A stretch of DNA of 64,000 nucleotides from an uncultured Pelagibacteraceae bacterium (GTDB taxonomy: Bacteria; Pseudomonadota; Alphaproteobacteria; Pelagibacterales; AG-422-B15), in contig CACNSH010000005.1 of NCBI GenBank assembly GCA_902622985.1, positions 17,272 to 81,271 on the forward strand. The letters are read 5' to 3'. The notes beneath the pieces were generated by a model that was given only the letters and a program-made list of their open reading frames with translations, was not told the origin of the DNA and made no database searches. The position numbers and the translations under genes are program-made. Positions 12,737-22,545 of this stretch are shown in pieces (within the stretch, counting starts at the first letter, position 1; each line of letters opens with the position of its first letter).

Positions 12737-13582
12737 ATGGCACTTAAAAAATTCAGACCTAACACGCCCGGAACTAGAGGTCTTACCTTAGTTGATAAAA
12801 AGGGATTATGGAATGGTAAACCTGTAAAATCACTTACTACTGGTATCTCTAAAAAAGGTGGACGTAATAATACAGGCAGAATCACCATGAGAAGAAAAGG
12901 TGGTGGTCATAAATCAAAATATAGAATAATTGATTTCAAAAGAAATAAGATAGATGTGAGTGCAACTGTAGAAAGAATAGAATACGATCCAAATAGATCT
13001 TCATATATAGCATTGATTAAATATGATGACGGTGTTCAAAGCTATATATTGGCTCCAAAAGATATAAAGGTTGGAGATAAAGTTATTTCTGGATCAAAAA
13101 AAGAAATTAGAGATGGAAATTGCATGCCTATGTCTGACATACCTGTAGGCATTGACATACATAATATCGAATTAAAATCAGGAAGTGGCGCTCAATTAGC
13201 AAGGTCTGCAGGTACATCAACCCAAATAGTTGGAAAATCTAATGGTTATGTCGCTATTAAGTTGCCTTCAGGGGAACAAAGAAAGATTAGAGAAGAATGT
13301 CGAGCTACAATAGGTGTTTTATCAAATATTGATAAAAAAAACCAAAAGCTTGGCAAGGCCGGTAGGAACAGGTGGCTTGGTATAAGACCATCTGTGAGAG
13401 GAGTTGCGATGAACCCTATCGACCATCCACACGGTGGTGGTGAAGGTAAAACTTCTGGTGGAAGAGACCCTGTAACTCCATGGGGTAAACCTACAAAGGG
13501 AAAGAAGACAAGAAATAATAAAAGAACCGATAAATTTATTATTAAAAGAAAAACGGATAAGAAAGCAAGAATAGAGGTATAA
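12737..13582 (+). CDS. rplB: 50S ribosomal protein L2
   Basis: Essential 23S rRNA binder needed for subunit association and peptidyl transfer. [30 protein letters not shown] and the C-terminal [21 protein letters not shown] loop, with its conserved histidine, are present. Length 281 aa is normal. The next gene starts on the base after the stop. Confidence 0.99.
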   Translation: MALKKFRPNTPGTRGLTLVDKKGLWNGKPVKSLTTGISKKGGRNNTGRITMRRKGGGHKSKYRIIDFKRNKIDVSATVERIEYDPNRSSYIALIKYDDGVQSYILAPKDIKVGDKVISGSKKEIRDGNCMPMSDIPVGIDIHNIELKSGSGAQLARSAGTSTQIVGKSNGYVAIKLPSGEQRKIREECRATIGVLSNIDKKNQKLGKAGRNRWLGIRPSVRGVAMNPIDHPHGGGEGKTSGGRDPVTPWGKPTKGKKTRNNKRTDKFIIKRKTDKKARIEV

Positions 13583-13855
13583 ATGACAAGATCTGTTTGG
13601 AAGGGACCATTTGTTGATAGCCATTTATTAAAAAAAGTAAAAGCGGCATCTGACTCTGGTGGCAATAGCGTCATTAAGACTTGGTCCAGAAGATCAACTA
13701 TACTGCCTGAATTTGTGGGTGTAAATTTTGCGGTTCATAATGGCAAAAGATTTATACCTGTAAACGTAACTGAAGACATGGTTGGCCATAAGCTTGGAGA
13801 GTTTTCTCCAACAAGAACTTTTAATGGCCACACAGGTGATAAGAAAACAAAATAA
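13583..13855 (+). CDS. rpsS: 30S ribosomal protein S19
   Basis: Head protein that pairs with S13 and contacts the A-site finger. [21 protein letters not shown] and [16 protein letters not shown] are diagnostic. Length 90 aa. It abuts rplB without a spacer, and rplV follows after 2 nt. Confidence 0.99.
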   Translation: MTRSVWKGPFVDSHLLKKVKAASDSGGNSVIKTWSRRSTILPEFVGVNFAVHNGKRFIPVNVTEDMVGHKLGEFSPTRTFNGHTGDKKTK

Positions 13856-13857
13856 AT

Positions 13858-14247
13858 ATGAGACAACTTGTAAGAAAAGATAACGAAGCATATGCAATTC
13901 AAAGGAACATGAGAGTGAGTCCGTCAAAAGCTAATGCAGTACTTGAAATGATTAGAGGCAAAAAGGCATCGGAAGCACTTAACTTATTAAAGTTTTCATC
14001 CAGAGGAGTTGCTAAAAATATTTCTAAAGTTTTAAACAGTGCAATTGCTAATGCTGAGAACAATCATCAATTGGATATTGATATATTAAAAGTTACCGAA
14101 GCATATTGCGGCAAAGGTATGGTAATGAAAAGATGGAGAGCAAGAGCAAAGGGAAGACCTGGGAGAATTAATAAATTTCTGACTAACGTCACAATTAAAG
14201 TTTCTGAAGATCAAGTTAAGGAAGTAAAAAAAGAGAAGGCAAAATAG
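13858..14247 (+). CDS. rplV: 50S ribosomal protein L22
   Basis: Protein lining the exit tunnel with a long beta hairpin. [17 protein letters not shown] and [17 protein letters not shown] (hairpin tip) identify it. The lysine-rich tail brings it to 129 aa, a little longer than the E. coli protein. Two nt after rpsS. Confidence 0.98.
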   Translation: MRQLVRKDNEAYAIQRNMRVSPSKANAVLEMIRGKKASEALNLLKFSSRGVAKNISKVLNSAIANAENNHQLDIDILKVTEAYCGKGMVMKRWRARAKGRPGRINKFLTNVTIKVSEDQVKEVKKEKAK

Positions 14248-14250
14248 TAT

Positions 14251-14922
14251 ATGGGTCAAAAAGTAAATCCAATTGGACTTAGATTAATTCTTAATAAGAA
14301 GTGGCAATCTAGATGGTATGCTGGAAAGAAAGAATTTGGATCGTTCTTGCAGGAAGATTTAAAGATTAGAGCTTATCTTGAGAAAAAACTTAAAAATTGT
14401 GCTGTAGCAAAAATTCAGATTGAACGGCCTGCAAAGAAAGCACAGGTTACAATATATTCAGCGCGTCCAGGTCTTATTATTGGAAAAAAAGGTAGTGATA
14501 TTGAGAAATTGAAGAAAAAAATCTCTGAATTTACTTCTGATGAAGTTTCTATAAATCTCGTGGAAATTAGAAAACCAGAAGTAGAAGCACAATTAATTGC
14601 TGATGGTATAGCTGAACAATTAGAAAGACGCGTTTCATTCCGAAGAGCTATGAAACGTTCAGTTCAGTCAGCAATGCGCTTGGGCGCAGACGGAATTAGA
14701 GTGAATTGTGGAGGTAGACTTGGGGGAACTGAAATAGCAAGAACTGAGTGGTATAGAGAAGGTAGAGTGCCTTTGCATACTTTCAGAGCAAATGTAGACT
14801 ACGCTGTCGCAACAGCACAAACTACATATGGCTCATGCGGAATAAAAGTTTGGATATATAAAGGCGATATAGATGATAATGCGCCTCATGAATTAGATAA
14901 TAACCCGAATAAATTAGGATAG
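14251..14922 (+). CDS. rpsC: 30S ribosomal protein S3
   Basis: mRNA-entry protein with an N-terminal KH domain. [12 protein letters not shown], the KH loop [14 protein letters not shown] and the C-terminal [33 protein letters not shown] motif are intact. Length 223 aa. Three nt after rplV and 2 nt before rplP. Confidence 0.99.
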   Translation: MGQKVNPIGLRLILNKKWQSRWYAGKKEFGSFLQEDLKIRAYLEKKLKNCAVAKIQIERPAKKAQVTIYSARPGLIIGKKGSDIEKLKKKISEFTSDEVSINLVEIRKPEVEAQLIADGIAEQLERRVSFRRAMKRSVQSAMRLGADGIRVNCGGRLGGTEIARTEWYREGRVPLHTFRANVDYAVATAQTTYGSCGIKVWIYKGDIDDNAPHELDNNPNKLG

Positions 14923-14924
14923 AT

Positions 14925-15338
14925 ATGTTACAACCAAAAAAAACAAAATATAGAAAAGCACATAAGGGTAGAATTAAGGGAGTTGCAACGTCAGCGACAA
15001 CGCTTAATTATGGGACATATGGTTTGAAAGCTTTAGAAGCTGAAAGAGTCACAGCTCGTCAAATCGAGGCTGCCCGTGTTGCAATGACAAGATTCATGAA
15101 AAGAGCTGGAAGAGTTTGGGTTAGAATATTCCCGGATGTTCCAGTTTCAAAAAAACCTACAGAAGTAAGAATGGGTAAAGGTAAAGGATCACCAGAGTAT
15201 TGGGCATGCAGGGTTAAACCAGGAAAAATCTTATTTGAAGTTGATGGCGTTTCACAAGCAATTGCAACAGAGGCTTTTGGACGCGCTTCATCTAAACTGC
15301 CTATTAAAACAAAAGTAGTGGAACAGTTAATTAAATAG
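14925..15338 (+). CDS. rplP: 50S ribosomal protein L16
   Basis: Organises the A-site region of 23S r[41 protein letters not shown] and [16 protein letters not shown] are diagnostic; the arginine hydroxylated by YcfD in other species lies in the conserved RMGKG region. Length 137 aa is standard. Seven nt before rpmC. Confidence 0.99.
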   Translation: MLQPKKTKYRKAHKGRIKGVATSATTLNYGTYGLKALEAERVTARQIEAARVAMTRFMKRAGRVWVRIFPDVPVSKKPTEVRMGKGKGSPEYWACRVKPGKILFEVDGVSQAIATEAFGRASSKLPIKTKVVEQLIK

Positions 15339-15345
15339 AGACTTT

Positions 15346-15537
15346 ATGAAAGCAGAAGAAATAAGAAAAAAAACAATAGATCAACTAAAGGCTGAGTTGC
15401 AAAATTTATACAAGGAGTCCTTTAACTTGAGATTTCAAAAGTCCTCAGGCCAGCTGGAGAATACGTCTCGAATTTTTAAGGTAAGAAAACTGATTGCAAG
15501 AATAAAAACAATAATGAAGGAAAAAACGGTTAACTAA
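15346..15537 (+). CDS. rpmC: 50S ribosomal protein L29
   Basis: Small two-helix protein beside the tunnel exit. The pattern [35 protein letters not shown] fits L29, and 63 aa is typical. One base separates it from rpsQ. Position between rplP and rpsQ confirms the call. Confidence 0.97.
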   Translation: MKAEEIRKKTIDQLKAELQNLYKESFNLRFQKSSGQLENTSRIFKVRKLIARIKTIMKEKTVN

Positions 15538-15538
15538 T

Positions 15539-15766
15539 ATGCCAAAAAAAATATTGCAAGGAACTGTTATTAGTAACAAACAAGATAAAACAATAACAGT
15601 TTTAGTTGAAAGAAAGTTTAAACACCCAGTGTTAAAAAAAGTGATTAGAAGATCAAAAAAATACAGTGCACATGATCCCAATAATCAATTTAATGCAGGT
15701 GATAAAGTAAGAATTATGGAGTCTAAGCCAATTTCTAAACTAAAAAGATGGGTTGCAATTAGTTAA
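15539..15766 (+). CDS. rpsQ: 30S ribosomal protein S17
   Basis: Primary binder of 16S rRNA helix 11. [25 protein letters not shown] and [32 protein letters not shown] show the S17 OB-fold. Length 75 aa. rplN begins on the base after its stop. Confidence 0.98.
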   Translation: MPKKILQGTVISNKQDKTITVLVERKFKHPVLKKVIRRSKKYSAHDPNNQFNAGDKVRIMESKPISKLKRWVAIS

Positions 15767-16135
15767 ATGATACAAGTTGAGTCTCGATTAAATGTTGCGG
15801 ATAACTCAGGAGCCAAAGAGGTTTTATGTGTTAAAGTTCTTGGTGGATCAAAGCGTCGTTTTGCATCTGTGGGAGATATTATCGTAGTAACTGTCAAAGA
15901 CGCAATACCAAAAGGGAAGGTTAAAAAAGGAACTGTCCATAAAGCTGTAATCGTAAGAACTAGAAAAGAGTTGAAAAGAGTTGATGGAAGTACAATTAAG
16001 TTTGATACAAACGCCGCTGTATTAATTAATAATCAGGGTGAACCGGTAGGGACAAGAATCTTCGGCCCTGTTTGTAGAGAGCTACGATCAAAAAAACAAA
16101 TGAAAATCATTTCATTAGCACCGGAGGTCTTATAA
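15767..16135 (+). CDS. rplN: 50S ribosomal protein L14
   Basis: Large-subunit interface protein that contacts the small subunit and binds the silencing factor Rsf[28 protein letters not shown] and the C-terminal [19 protein letters not shown] are diagnostic. Length 122 aa. Its stop overlaps the rplX start by one base (TAATG). Confidence 0.99.
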   Translation: MIQVESRLNVADNSGAKEVLCVKVLGGSKRRFASVGDIIVVTVKDAIPKGKVKKGTVHKAVIVRTRKELKRVDGSTIKFDTNAAVLINNQGEPVGTRIFGPVCRELRSKKQMKIISLAPEVL

Positions 16136-16446
16136 TGAGCATGAGATTAAAAAAAGGTGATCAAGTTACTGTTAACACAGGCAAGGATAAGGGAAAAGTT
16201 GGTGAAGTGATGAAAATATTAGGCATGAAAGCAATTGTTAAGGGCGTGAACATTTCAAAGAAACATCAAAAACAAGATCAGAAAAACGAAGGCGGAGTTT
16301 TGAATAAGGAGATGCCAATTATGCTCTCTAATTTAATGCCTGTTGATAAAAAGACCAACAAAGGTGTTAGAGTTGGTTATAAATACTTAAAAGACAATTT
16401 AAAAGTAAGAATTAACATCAAAACGGGAGATCAAATCGATGGATAA
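16135..16446 (+). CDS. rplX: 50S ribosomal protein L24
   Basis: Assembly initiator on 23S rRNA with a KOW motif. [24 protein letters not shown] is the KOW segment. A GGAGG lies 12 nt upstream of the first ATG; a second ATG two codons later (16141) is possible. Length 103 aa. The 3' end overlaps rplE by 8 nt. Confidence 0.97.
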   Translation: MSMRLKKGDQVTVNTGKDKGKVGEVMKILGMKAIVKGVNISKKHQKQDQKNEGGVLNKEMPIMLSNLMPVDKKTNKGVRVGYKYLKDNLKVRINIKTGDQIDG

Positions 16447-16990
16447 TTATACTCCACGTTTAAAAGAAATGTATGTAAATACGATAGTGCCAAAGCTGAA
16501 GAATGATCTTTCCATAAAGAATGATCTTGCGCTGCCTAGGTTGGTAAAAGTTTCATTAAACATGGGCCTTGGAGAGGCAGTAAATGACTCTAAAGTAATT
16601 CAACTAGCTTCAGATCAATTAGCTTCGATAGCGGGTCAACAACCTTTAGTGACAAAAGCAAGAAAATCAATCGCTACTTTTAAAATCAGAACTGGTATGC
16701 CTTTAGGAGTAAAGGTTACTTTAAGAGGTAACAGGATGTACGAGTTTATTGACAGACTCGTTACTATTGCCCTTCCGCGTATTAGAGACTTTAGAGGGTT
16801 GAAAAAAAATTGTTTTGATGGAAGAGGTAATTACTCTTTCGGTATTAAGGAATGCACAGTTTTTCCTGAAATTAACGTTGATAAACTTGATAAGGTGCGT
16901 GGGTTAGATATTACAATAAATACTACAGCTTCAAACGATGAACAGGCATTGTTGTTATTAAAGTCTCTAAATTTTCCAATTAACGATTAG
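16439..16990 (+). CDS. rplE: 50S ribosomal protein L5
   Basis: Carries 5S rRNA into the central protuberance. [42 protein letters not shown] and [15 protein letters not shown] identify it. Length 183 aa. The start lies inside rplX (ATG within ATCGATGG), which suggests translational coupling. Confidence 0.98.
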   Translation: MDNYTPRLKEMYVNTIVPKLKNDLSIKNDLALPRLVKVSLNMGLGEAVNDSKVIQLASDQLASIAGQQPLVTKARKSIATFKIRTGMPLGVKVTLRGNRMYEFIDRLVTIALPRIRDFRGLKKNCFDGRGNYSFGIKECTVFPEINVDKLDKVRGLDITINTTASNDEQALLLLKSLNFPIND

Positions 16991-16998
16991 GTAAGAAT

Positions 16999-17304
16999 AT
17001 GGCTAAAAAAAGTTCGATAGAAAAAAATAAAAGAAGAATAAAGCTGTCTGAAAAAGACCTGCAGAAGAGAAGTAAACTAAAATCTCTTATTATGGACAAA
17101 AAAACCTCTATTGATGATAGGTTTCAAGCTCAACTAAAACTTTCCAAATTAAGAAGGAATGGTGCGAGAACAAGAGTTCGAAATAGATGTGAATTAACAG
17201 GCCGTCCAAGAGGTTACCATAAACGAGTAAGGTTATCTAGAATTGCCTTGAGGGATCTTGCATCTAAAGGTCAAATCCCTGGAATGAATAAATCAAGCTG
17301 GTAG
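16999..17304 (+). CDS. rpsN: 30S ribosomal protein S14 (zinc-free type)
   Basis: Head protein of the small subunit. [49 protein letters not shown] is the conserved C-terminal half. Length 101 aa and a single cysteine instead of a CxxC pair show the long, zinc-independent form. Confidence 0.98.
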   Translation: MAKKSSIEKNKRRIKLSEKDLQKRSKLKSLIMDKKTSIDDRFQAQLKLSKLRRNGARTRVRNRCELTGRPRGYHKRVRLSRIALRDLASKGQIPGMNKSSW

Positions 17305-17316
17305 AAAGGAAGAAAA

Positions 17317-17715
17317 ATGTCATTACAAGATCCGTTATCCGATTTATTTAGTAGAATTAGAAATGCACAAATGAGAAATAAACCAATCGTTAGTTCTCCC
17401 GTATCTAAGTTAAGGGAAAATATTTTAGAGGTACTTAAAAAAGAAGGCTACATAAGAGGATATGCTCGAACAAAACACTCATCTGGCAGGGAAGAGCTTG
17501 ATATTGAGCTGAAATATGATGAAAAAGGTCCAGTAATTTCAGAGATCACAAGAATTTCAAAACCAGGTAGGCGTGTTTATTCTGGTGCTGGAAGGATACC
17601 GTATGTACATAATGGCCTTGGAATTTCAATTATTTCGACTTCGAAAGGCGTGATGACGGATGCAGACGCAAGAGATCAAAAAGTAGGTGGGGAAATTATT
17701 TGTAGAGTATTTTAA
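17317..17715 (+). CDS. rpsH: 30S ribosomal protein S8
   Basis: Primary 16S rRNA binder at helix 21; translational repressor of the spc operon in E. coli. [14 protein letters not shown] at the start and [20 protein letters not shown] near the end are diagnostic. Length 132 aa, with AAAGGAAG upstream as Shine-Dalgarno. Confidence 0.98.
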   Translation: MSLQDPLSDLFSRIRNAQMRNKPIVSSPVSKLRENILEVLKKEGYIRGYARTKHSSGREELDIELKYDEKGPVISEITRISKPGRRVYSGAGRIPYVHNGLGISIISTSKGVMTDADARDQKVGGEIICRVF

Positions 17716-17717
17716 TT

Positions 17718-18251
17718 ATGTCTAGAGTTGGATCAAAAGAAATAAACATACCAGAAAGCGTAAAAATTAATCTTCAAGATGGATTAATTTCAGCTGAGGG
17801 CCCATTAGGCAAACTTGAGTCTAAGTTAAATTCTCAAATCGAAGTAATAGTTGAGGGTCAAAAAATTACAATGAAACCCAAATCTGATGACAAAACCTTA
17901 GTTTCTTTCTGGGGATTACAGAGAAATTTAGTTAATAATTTAATAATTGGTGTAAGTGAGGGTTTTACAAAAAAATTAGAAATGAATGGTGTTGGATATC
18001 GTGCAGCCTTAAAAGGTAAAACTCTTGAATTACTGCTTGGGTATAGTCATCCGATAAACTACGATATTCCAGAAAATATTACTGTCACAGTAGATAAGCA
18101 AAATAATATTGAGATTAAGGGTCCTGACAAGCAACTTGTTGGACAAACTGCTGCTGAAATTAGAAATTTTAGGGGGCCTGAACCTTATAAAGGCAAGGGC
18201 ATAAAGTATGCCGATGAATATATAAATAGAAAAGAAGGTAAAAAGAAATAA
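17718..18251 (+). CDS. rplF: 50S ribosomal protein L6
   Basis: Sits near the factor-binding centre. MSRVGSKEINIPESVKI, GVGYRAALKGKTLELLLGYSHPI and IKGPDKQLVGQTAAEIRNFRGPEPYKGKGIKY are diagnostic. Length 177 aa, two tandem L6 folds. The stop overlaps the rplR start by one base. Confidence 0.98.
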   Translation: MSRVGSKEINIPESVKINLQDGLISAEGPLGKLESKLNSQIEVIVEGQKITMKPKSDDKTLVSFWGLQRNLVNNLIIGVSEGFTKKLEMNGVGYRAALKGKTLELLLGYSHPINYDIPENITVTVDKQNNIEIKGPDKQLVGQTAAEIRNFRGPEPYKGKGIKYADEYINRKEGKKK

Positions 18252-18598
18252 TGTTATCTCCAAAAAAACAAAAAAGATCAAGTAGGGTCAGGTTTAAGCT
18301 AAAGAAAAATAATAAATCTCGTATGAGACTTACTCTTTATAAGTCCTCACAGCACCTGTATGCTCAAATCGTTGACGATAACAAAGGTATTACTGTTTGC
18401 AGTGCCTCAACTCTAAAATCAGAAAAAAATAAAAATTCATGTAATGTTGCAAATGCAAAAATCTTAGGCAGTGAACTTGCTAAGTCAGCAGCTGAAAAGG
18501 GCGTTAAAGATGTTTACTTGGATCGTGGTTCAAACTTATATCATGGAATAGTAAAAACTATTACTGATGAAGTAAGATCTGGGGGTATAAATTTATAG
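18251..18598 (+). CDS. rplR: 50S ribosomal protein L18
   Basis: 5S rRNA binder. [32 protein letters not shown] and the C-terminal [24 protein letters not shown] identify it. The usual YHGRV is YHGIV here. Length 115 aa. One-base TAATG overlap with rplF. Confidence 0.98.
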   Translation: MLSPKKQKRSSRVRFKLKKNNKSRMRLTLYKSSQHLYAQIVDDNKGITVCSASTLKSEKNKNSCNVANAKILGSELAKSAAEKGVKDVYLDRGSNLYHGIVKTITDEVRSGGINL

Positions 18599-18606
18599 GA
18601 AATATT

Positions 18607-19137
18607 ATGGTAAAAGAAAACAAGAACAAAGATCAAAATGGTATTGATATTAAAGACAAACTAGTAGCAATTAACCGTGTTACAAAAGTTGTTAAAGGAG
18701 GAAGGCGATTTGGATTTGCAGCATTAGTTGTTGCTGGTGATGAGTCTGGTAAAGTTGGTTTTGGTCATGGAAAAGCAAAAGAGGTTCCCGAAGCCATTAA
18801 AAAAGCAACAGACTCAGCTAAAAAAAGTTTGGTTAGAGTACCACTCAGAGAGGGTAGAACATTACATCATGATACAGTTGGAATTCATGGTTCATCACGT
18901 GTTGTAATGAGATCTGCACCTTCAGGTACAGGTATTATTGCTGGAGGTTCAGTTAGGGCAGTTTTTGAATTATTAGGCATACAAGACATTGTTGCAAAGT
19001 CAGTCGGTAGCTCAAATCCTTATAATATTATCAGAGCGGCAGTAGATGGACTAAAACAGCAAAAATCACCGAAGATGATTGCTGCAAGGAGATCAAAAAA
19101 AGTCGGCAATATTACTTCAGCAAGAGAAACGACATGA
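18607..19137 (+). CDS. rpsE: 30S ribosomal protein S5
   Basis: Small-subunit accuracy and helicase protein at the mRNA entry. [38 protein letters not shown] is the N-terminal domain and the spectinomycin loop; [22 protein letters not shown] is the C-terminal domain. Length 176 aa. GGAAATATT upstream. It overlaps rpmD by 4 nt. Confidence 0.99.
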   Translation: MVKENKNKDQNGIDIKDKLVAINRVTKVVKGGRRFGFAALVVAGDESGKVGFGHGKAKEVPEAIKKATDSAKKSLVRVPLREGRTLHHDTVGIHGSSRVVMRSAPSGTGIIAGGSVRAVFELLGIQDIVAKSVGSSNPYNIIRAAVDGLKQQKSPKMIAARRSKKVGNITSARETT

Positions 19138-19316
19138 CTCAAAAATTAAAAATAACATTAAAAAAAAGTACGATTGGTTCTCAAAAGGGACAAATAGCGA
19201 CGGTAAAAGGACTAGGGCTAAAAAAAATTAACAGCAGTGTCATAAGAGAAGCAACGCCTGAAACATTAGGAATGATAAAAAAAATTAAACATCTAGTAAT
19301 TACGGAAAATAATTAA
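19134..19316 (+). CDS. rpmD: 50S ribosomal protein L30
   Basis: Small large-subunit protein. [51 protein letters not shown] matches the bacterial L30 pattern. Length 60 aa. Overlaps rpsE by ATGA and abuts rplO, so it is tightly coupled in the spc operon. Confidence 0.98.
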   Translation: MTQKLKITLKKSTIGSQKGQIATVKGLGLKKINSSVIREATPETLGMIKKIKHLVITENN

Positions 19317-19781
19317 ATGAGATTAAATCAAATTGATAAAAACAAGAGCTTTAAATCAAAGAAGAGAATCGGAAGAGGTATAGGTTCAGGTAAAGGCAAA
19401 ACCTCTGGGAGTGGTCACAAAGGACAAAAAGCTCGTTCGGGTGTTGCTATTAATGGTTTCGAAGGTGGACAGATGCCTTTACATAGAAGATTGCCTAAAT
19501 TTGGATTTTCAAATTTTACAAAGAAACAATATTTTGAATTAAACCTCGCTACACTTCAGAAATTGATCAATAAAAATTCTATCAACGAGTCAGAGACTAT
19601 AAATATTACACTCTTGAAAAAGTTACGTATTTTGAAAAATAAAGATAAAAAACTCCTAAAAATTCTCGGTACAGGTGAATTAAAATCAAAAAATAAAATC
19701 GAGTGTAGTAAAGTAACTAAGTCTGCAGAAGAAAAACTTCAAAAACTTGGTGTTGAATTAAAAATAAGTAAAGCAATTTAG
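19317..19781 (+). CDS. rplO: 50S ribosomal protein L15
   Basis: Late-assembly large-subunit protein. The glycine- and lysine-rich N-terminus (KKRIGRGIGSGKGKTSGSGHKGQKAR) and GFEGGQMPLHRRLPKFGF are diagnostic. Length 154 aa, with a rather divergent lysine-rich C-terminal domain. Four nt before secY. Confidence 0.98.
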   Translation: MRLNQIDKNKSFKSKKRIGRGIGSGKGKTSGSGHKGQKARSGVAINGFEGGQMPLHRRLPKFGFSNFTKKQYFELNLATLQKLINKNSINESETINITLLKKLRILKNKDKKLLKILGTGELKSKNKIECSKVTKSAEEKLQKLGVELKISKAI

Positions 19782-19785
19782 CGAA

Positions 19786-21117
19786 ATGGCTTCAGCAGCT
19801 GAAAAATTAGCATCAAATTTCAACTTTAGTGTCTTTTCTAAGGCAACTGAATTAAAAAAAAGAATTTGGTTCACTTTAGGTGCTTTAATAATTTATAGAT
19901 TTGGCACATATATACCTTTACCTGGAATAGACATCGAGCAATTAAAACTTCTTGTTGAAACTAATCAAAGCGGAATTCTTGGAATGTTTGATGTTTTCGC
20001 AGGTGGCGCAATTAGTCGAATGGCTATTTTTGCATTAGGTATCATGCCATATATATCTTCATCAATTATTATGCAGCTTATGACAAGTGTCTCTCCACAT
20101 CTGGCAAGTTTGAAGAAAGAGGGTGAGCCTGGTAGAAGAAAAATTACTCAATATACAAGATATGGAACTGTCTTACTTGCTTTATTACAAGGATATGGGA
20201 TTTCTGTTGGGTTAGAATCAGCAGGAAAAGTTGTTACAGACCCAGGACTATTTTTTAGACTTTCAACAACAATTACATTAACTGGCGGAACTGTCTTCTT
20301 AATGTGGCTTGGAGAACAAATAACCAGTAGAGGCATAGGAAATGGAATATCGCTCATTATTTTTTCTGGTATTGTAGCTGAGATACCTAGTGCCTTAATA
20401 AATACACTTACATTAGGTCGTCAGGGAACAATCTCAACTCTTACACTTGTTTTACTTTTAGTGATGATTGTAGCTGTAGTTATCTTTATTGTATTTATGG
20501 AGAGGGCTCAGAGAAGATTAATAGTCCAGTATCCAAAAAGACAGATGGGTAATAAGATGTTTGCTGGAGATAGTACACATTTACCTCTTAAACTCAATAC
20601 TGCAGGAGTTATACCAGCAATATTTGCTTCATCTATTCTGTTGCTACCAATTACAATTGCAAATTTTAATGTATCTGCAGAGCCAGGATTGTTAAATGAT
20701 ATTGCAGCATTACTTGGTAGAGGTCAACCTGCATACATGCTTATGTATGCTGCGGCCATTATATTTTTTGCATTCTTTTATACTTCAATTGTATTTAATC
20801 CAGTTGAAACAGCTGATAATCTAAAAAGACAAGGTGGCTTTATTCCAGGAATTAGGCCAGGTGAAAAAACTGCTGAGTATATTGATTTTGTCTTATCCAG
20901 AATAACAACCATTGGGGCACTATATTTAGCATTTGTATGCATACTACCGGAAATTTTAATTGCACAATACTCAATCCCATTTTATTTGGGAGGTACATCA
21001 CTACTCATTGTTGTGGTTGTAGGAATGGATACTGTTGGACAAATTCAAAGTCATTTGTTTGCATATCAATATGAAGCTCTAATAAAAAAATCTCGCCTAA
21101 GAGGCACAAGAAGGTGA
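19786..21117 (+). CDS. secY: Preprotein translocase channel SecY
   Basis: Pore subunit of the Sec translocon in the inner membrane. Ten hydrophobic segments are spread through 443 aa. Motifs include YRFGTYIPLPGID near TM1, SRMAIFALGIMPYISSSIIMQL near the plug and TM2, EQITSRGIGNGISLIIFSGI, and the cytoplasmic loop FNPVETADNLKRQGGFIPGIRPG. The start ATG is 4 nt after rplO with GCGA upstream, not a strong ribosome site. The stop overlaps the adk GTG. Confidence 0.99.
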   Translation: MASAAEKLASNFNFSVFSKATELKKRIWFTLGALIIYRFGTYIPLPGIDIEQLKLLVETNQSGILGMFDVFAGGAISRMAIFALGIMPYISSSIIMQLMTSVSPHLASLKKEGEPGRRKITQYTRYGTVLLALLQGYGISVGLESAGKVVTDPGLFFRLSTTITLTGGTVFLMWLGEQITSRGIGNGISLIIFSGIVAEIPSALINTLTLGRQGTISTLTLVLLLVMIVAVVIFIVFMERAQRRLIVQYPKRQMGNKMFAGDSTHLPLKLNTAGVIPAIFASSILLLPITIANFNVSAEPGLLNDIAALLGRGQPAYMLMYAAAIIFFAFFYTSIVFNPVETADNLKRQGGFIPGIRPGEKTAEYIDFVLSRITTIGALYLAFVCILPEILIAQYSIPFYLGGTSLLIVVVVGMDTVGQIQSHLFAYQYEALIKKSRLRGTRR

Positions 21118-21680
21118 ATTTAGTTTTATTGGGACCCCCAGGAGCTGGAAAAGGAACGCAGGCAAATTTAATCTGTGAAAAATATAATTTAAGTCACTTA
21201 TCTACAGGTGATTTGCTTAGGATGGAAATAACTAATAAAAGTGAAATTGGGGTAAAGGCTAAACAAATTATTGATGAGGGAAAACTAGTTTCTAACGATA
21301 TTATAATTAATGTTATTAAATCATTTTTTAATAATAATAAAAATTTAAGTGGATACCTACTCGATGGCTTTCCTAGAAATAGAGAGCAGGCTAAGCTTCT
21401 AGATAAATTGATGTCAGAACTTAAAGACAAAATATCATGCGTAATTCAGTTAGATGTTGATGAAAAACATTTAAAAGACAGAATATTATCTAGAGGTAAA
21501 GAAGAAGGAAGATCCGATGACAACGAGGAGACTCTTATTAAAAGACTCGAAACATATTTCAATGAAACTATGCCTCTAATAAAATATTATGATGATGCAA
21601 AACTGCTAAAAAAAGTCAGTGGTGTAGGTGAAATTATGCAAATAAATCAATCAATTAACACAATTATAGATCATCTTTAA
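21114..21680 (+). CDS. adk: Adenylate kinase, short form
   Basis: Interconverts AMP, ATP and ADP. P-loop GPPGAGKGTQAN at residues 7-18; STGDLLRMEI and DGFPRNREQAKLLD form the AMP site. The LID region (SRGKEEGRSDDNEETLIKRLETY) is short, with no four-cysteine zinc knuckle, giving 188 aa against about 214 for the long form. The start is GTG, overlapping the secY stop as GTGA. secY-adk is a conserved pair. Confidence 0.97.
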   Translation: MNLVLLGPPGAGKGTQANLICEKYNLSHLSTGDLLRMEITNKSEIGVKAKQIIDEGKLVSNDIIINVIKSFFNNNKNLSGYLLDGFPRNREQAKLLDKLMSELKDKISCVIQLDVDEKHLKDRILSRGKEEGRSDDNEETLIKRLETYFNETMPLIKYYDDAKLLKKVSGVGEIMQINQSINTIIDHL

Positions 21681-21685
21681 TATGC

Positions 21686-21713
21686 TTGACCAATTGATTA
21701 ATAATCCTATAAT
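21686..21713 (+). promoter_or_regulatory. Probable sigma-70 promoter of the rpsM (alpha) operon
   Basis: TTGACC at 21686-21691, a 16-bp spacer and a perfect TATAAT at 21708-21713, in the 72-nt gap between adk and rpsM. The expected start near 21720 gives a 33-nt leader. The -35 and spacer match the rpsL promoter. Confidence 0.72.
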
Positions 21714-21752
21714 CCCGCAATCTCTCAAACCAAAAATGTTAGGTCTTTATTA

Positions 21753-22130
21753 ATGGCTCGTATTGCTGGAGTAAATATTCCAACCCAAAAAAAATTAGGA
21801 GTTGCTTTAACCTACGTTTACGGAATTGGTGATAAGATTTCAAAAGATGTATGTTCTCAGGCAAATGTTGATGCAAATACTAGAGTTCAGGATCTATCTG
21901 AAGCAGAAATAAAAAATGTTAGTGATGTTATTTCATCATCATTTTTAGTTGAAGGTGATTTAAGAAGAGAGGTATCTGGAAATATCAAAAGATTAAAAGA
22001 TTTAGGGACGTATAGAGGTGTAAGACACAGAAAAAATTTGCCATGTAGAGGTCAGCGTACCCATACAAACGCTAGAACTAAAAAAGGAAAAGCTATTGCA
22101 ATTGCTGGAAAGAAAAAGGTTACTAAATAA
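21753..22130 (+). CDS. rpsM: 30S ribosomal protein S13
   Basis: Head protein that forms bridges to the large subunit and touches P-site t[29 protein letters not shown] and the C-terminal [29 protein letters not shown] are diagnostic. Length 125 aa. First gene after a strong promoter; rpmJ, often found before it, is absent here. Confidence 0.99.
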   Translation: MARIAGVNIPTQKKLGVALTYVYGIGDKISKDVCSQANVDANTRVQDLSEAEIKNVSDVISSSFLVEGDLRREVSGNIKRLKDLGTYRGVRHRKNLPCRGQRTHTNARTKKGKAIAIAGKKKVTK

Positions 22131-22132
22131 AC

Positions 22133-22522
22133 ATGGCTGAAGCTAAAACTGTAAAAAAGAAAAAACAAAAAAAGAATATCATTTCTGGATTAGCGTATAT
22201 TAATGCTACATTTAATAATACTATGATTACCATTACCGATGAGCAAGGCAACAGTATTGCATGGTCGTCTGCGGGAGTAAAAGGTTTTAAAGGATCAAGA
22301 AAGTCCACACCATACGCTGCACAAATTGCAGCTGAGGATGCTGGTACAAAAGCAAAAGAGTTTGGTTTAAAAAACTTACAAGTATTTGTTAAAGGACCAG
22401 GCGGAGGACGAGAATCGGCACTACGAGCATTACAAGCCGTGGGATTCTATATAACTTCTATAAAAGATACTACACCAATCCCCCATAATGGTTGTCGTCC
22501 ACCAAAGAAAAGAAGAGTTTAA
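22133..22522 (+). CDS. rpsK: 30S ribosomal protein S11
   Basis: Platform protein near the E site. [42 protein letters not shown] and the C-terminal [18 protein letters not shown] are diagnostic. Length 129 aa with a lysine-rich N-terminus. Two nt after rpsM. Confidence 0.99.
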   Translation: MAEAKTVKKKKQKKNIISGLAYINATFNNTMITITDEQGNSIAWSSAGVKGFKGSRKSTPYAAQIAAEDAGTKAKEFGLKNLQVFVKGPGGGRESALRALQAVGFYITSIKDTTPIPHNGCRPPKKRRV

Positions 22523-22545
22523 TATTTATTAAAGGAAAAAAATCT

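Noticed and set aside
13246-13674. 142-aa and 100-aa minus-strand ORFs over rplB/rpsS
   Set aside because: Shadows of conserved ribosomal genes with no family resemblance.
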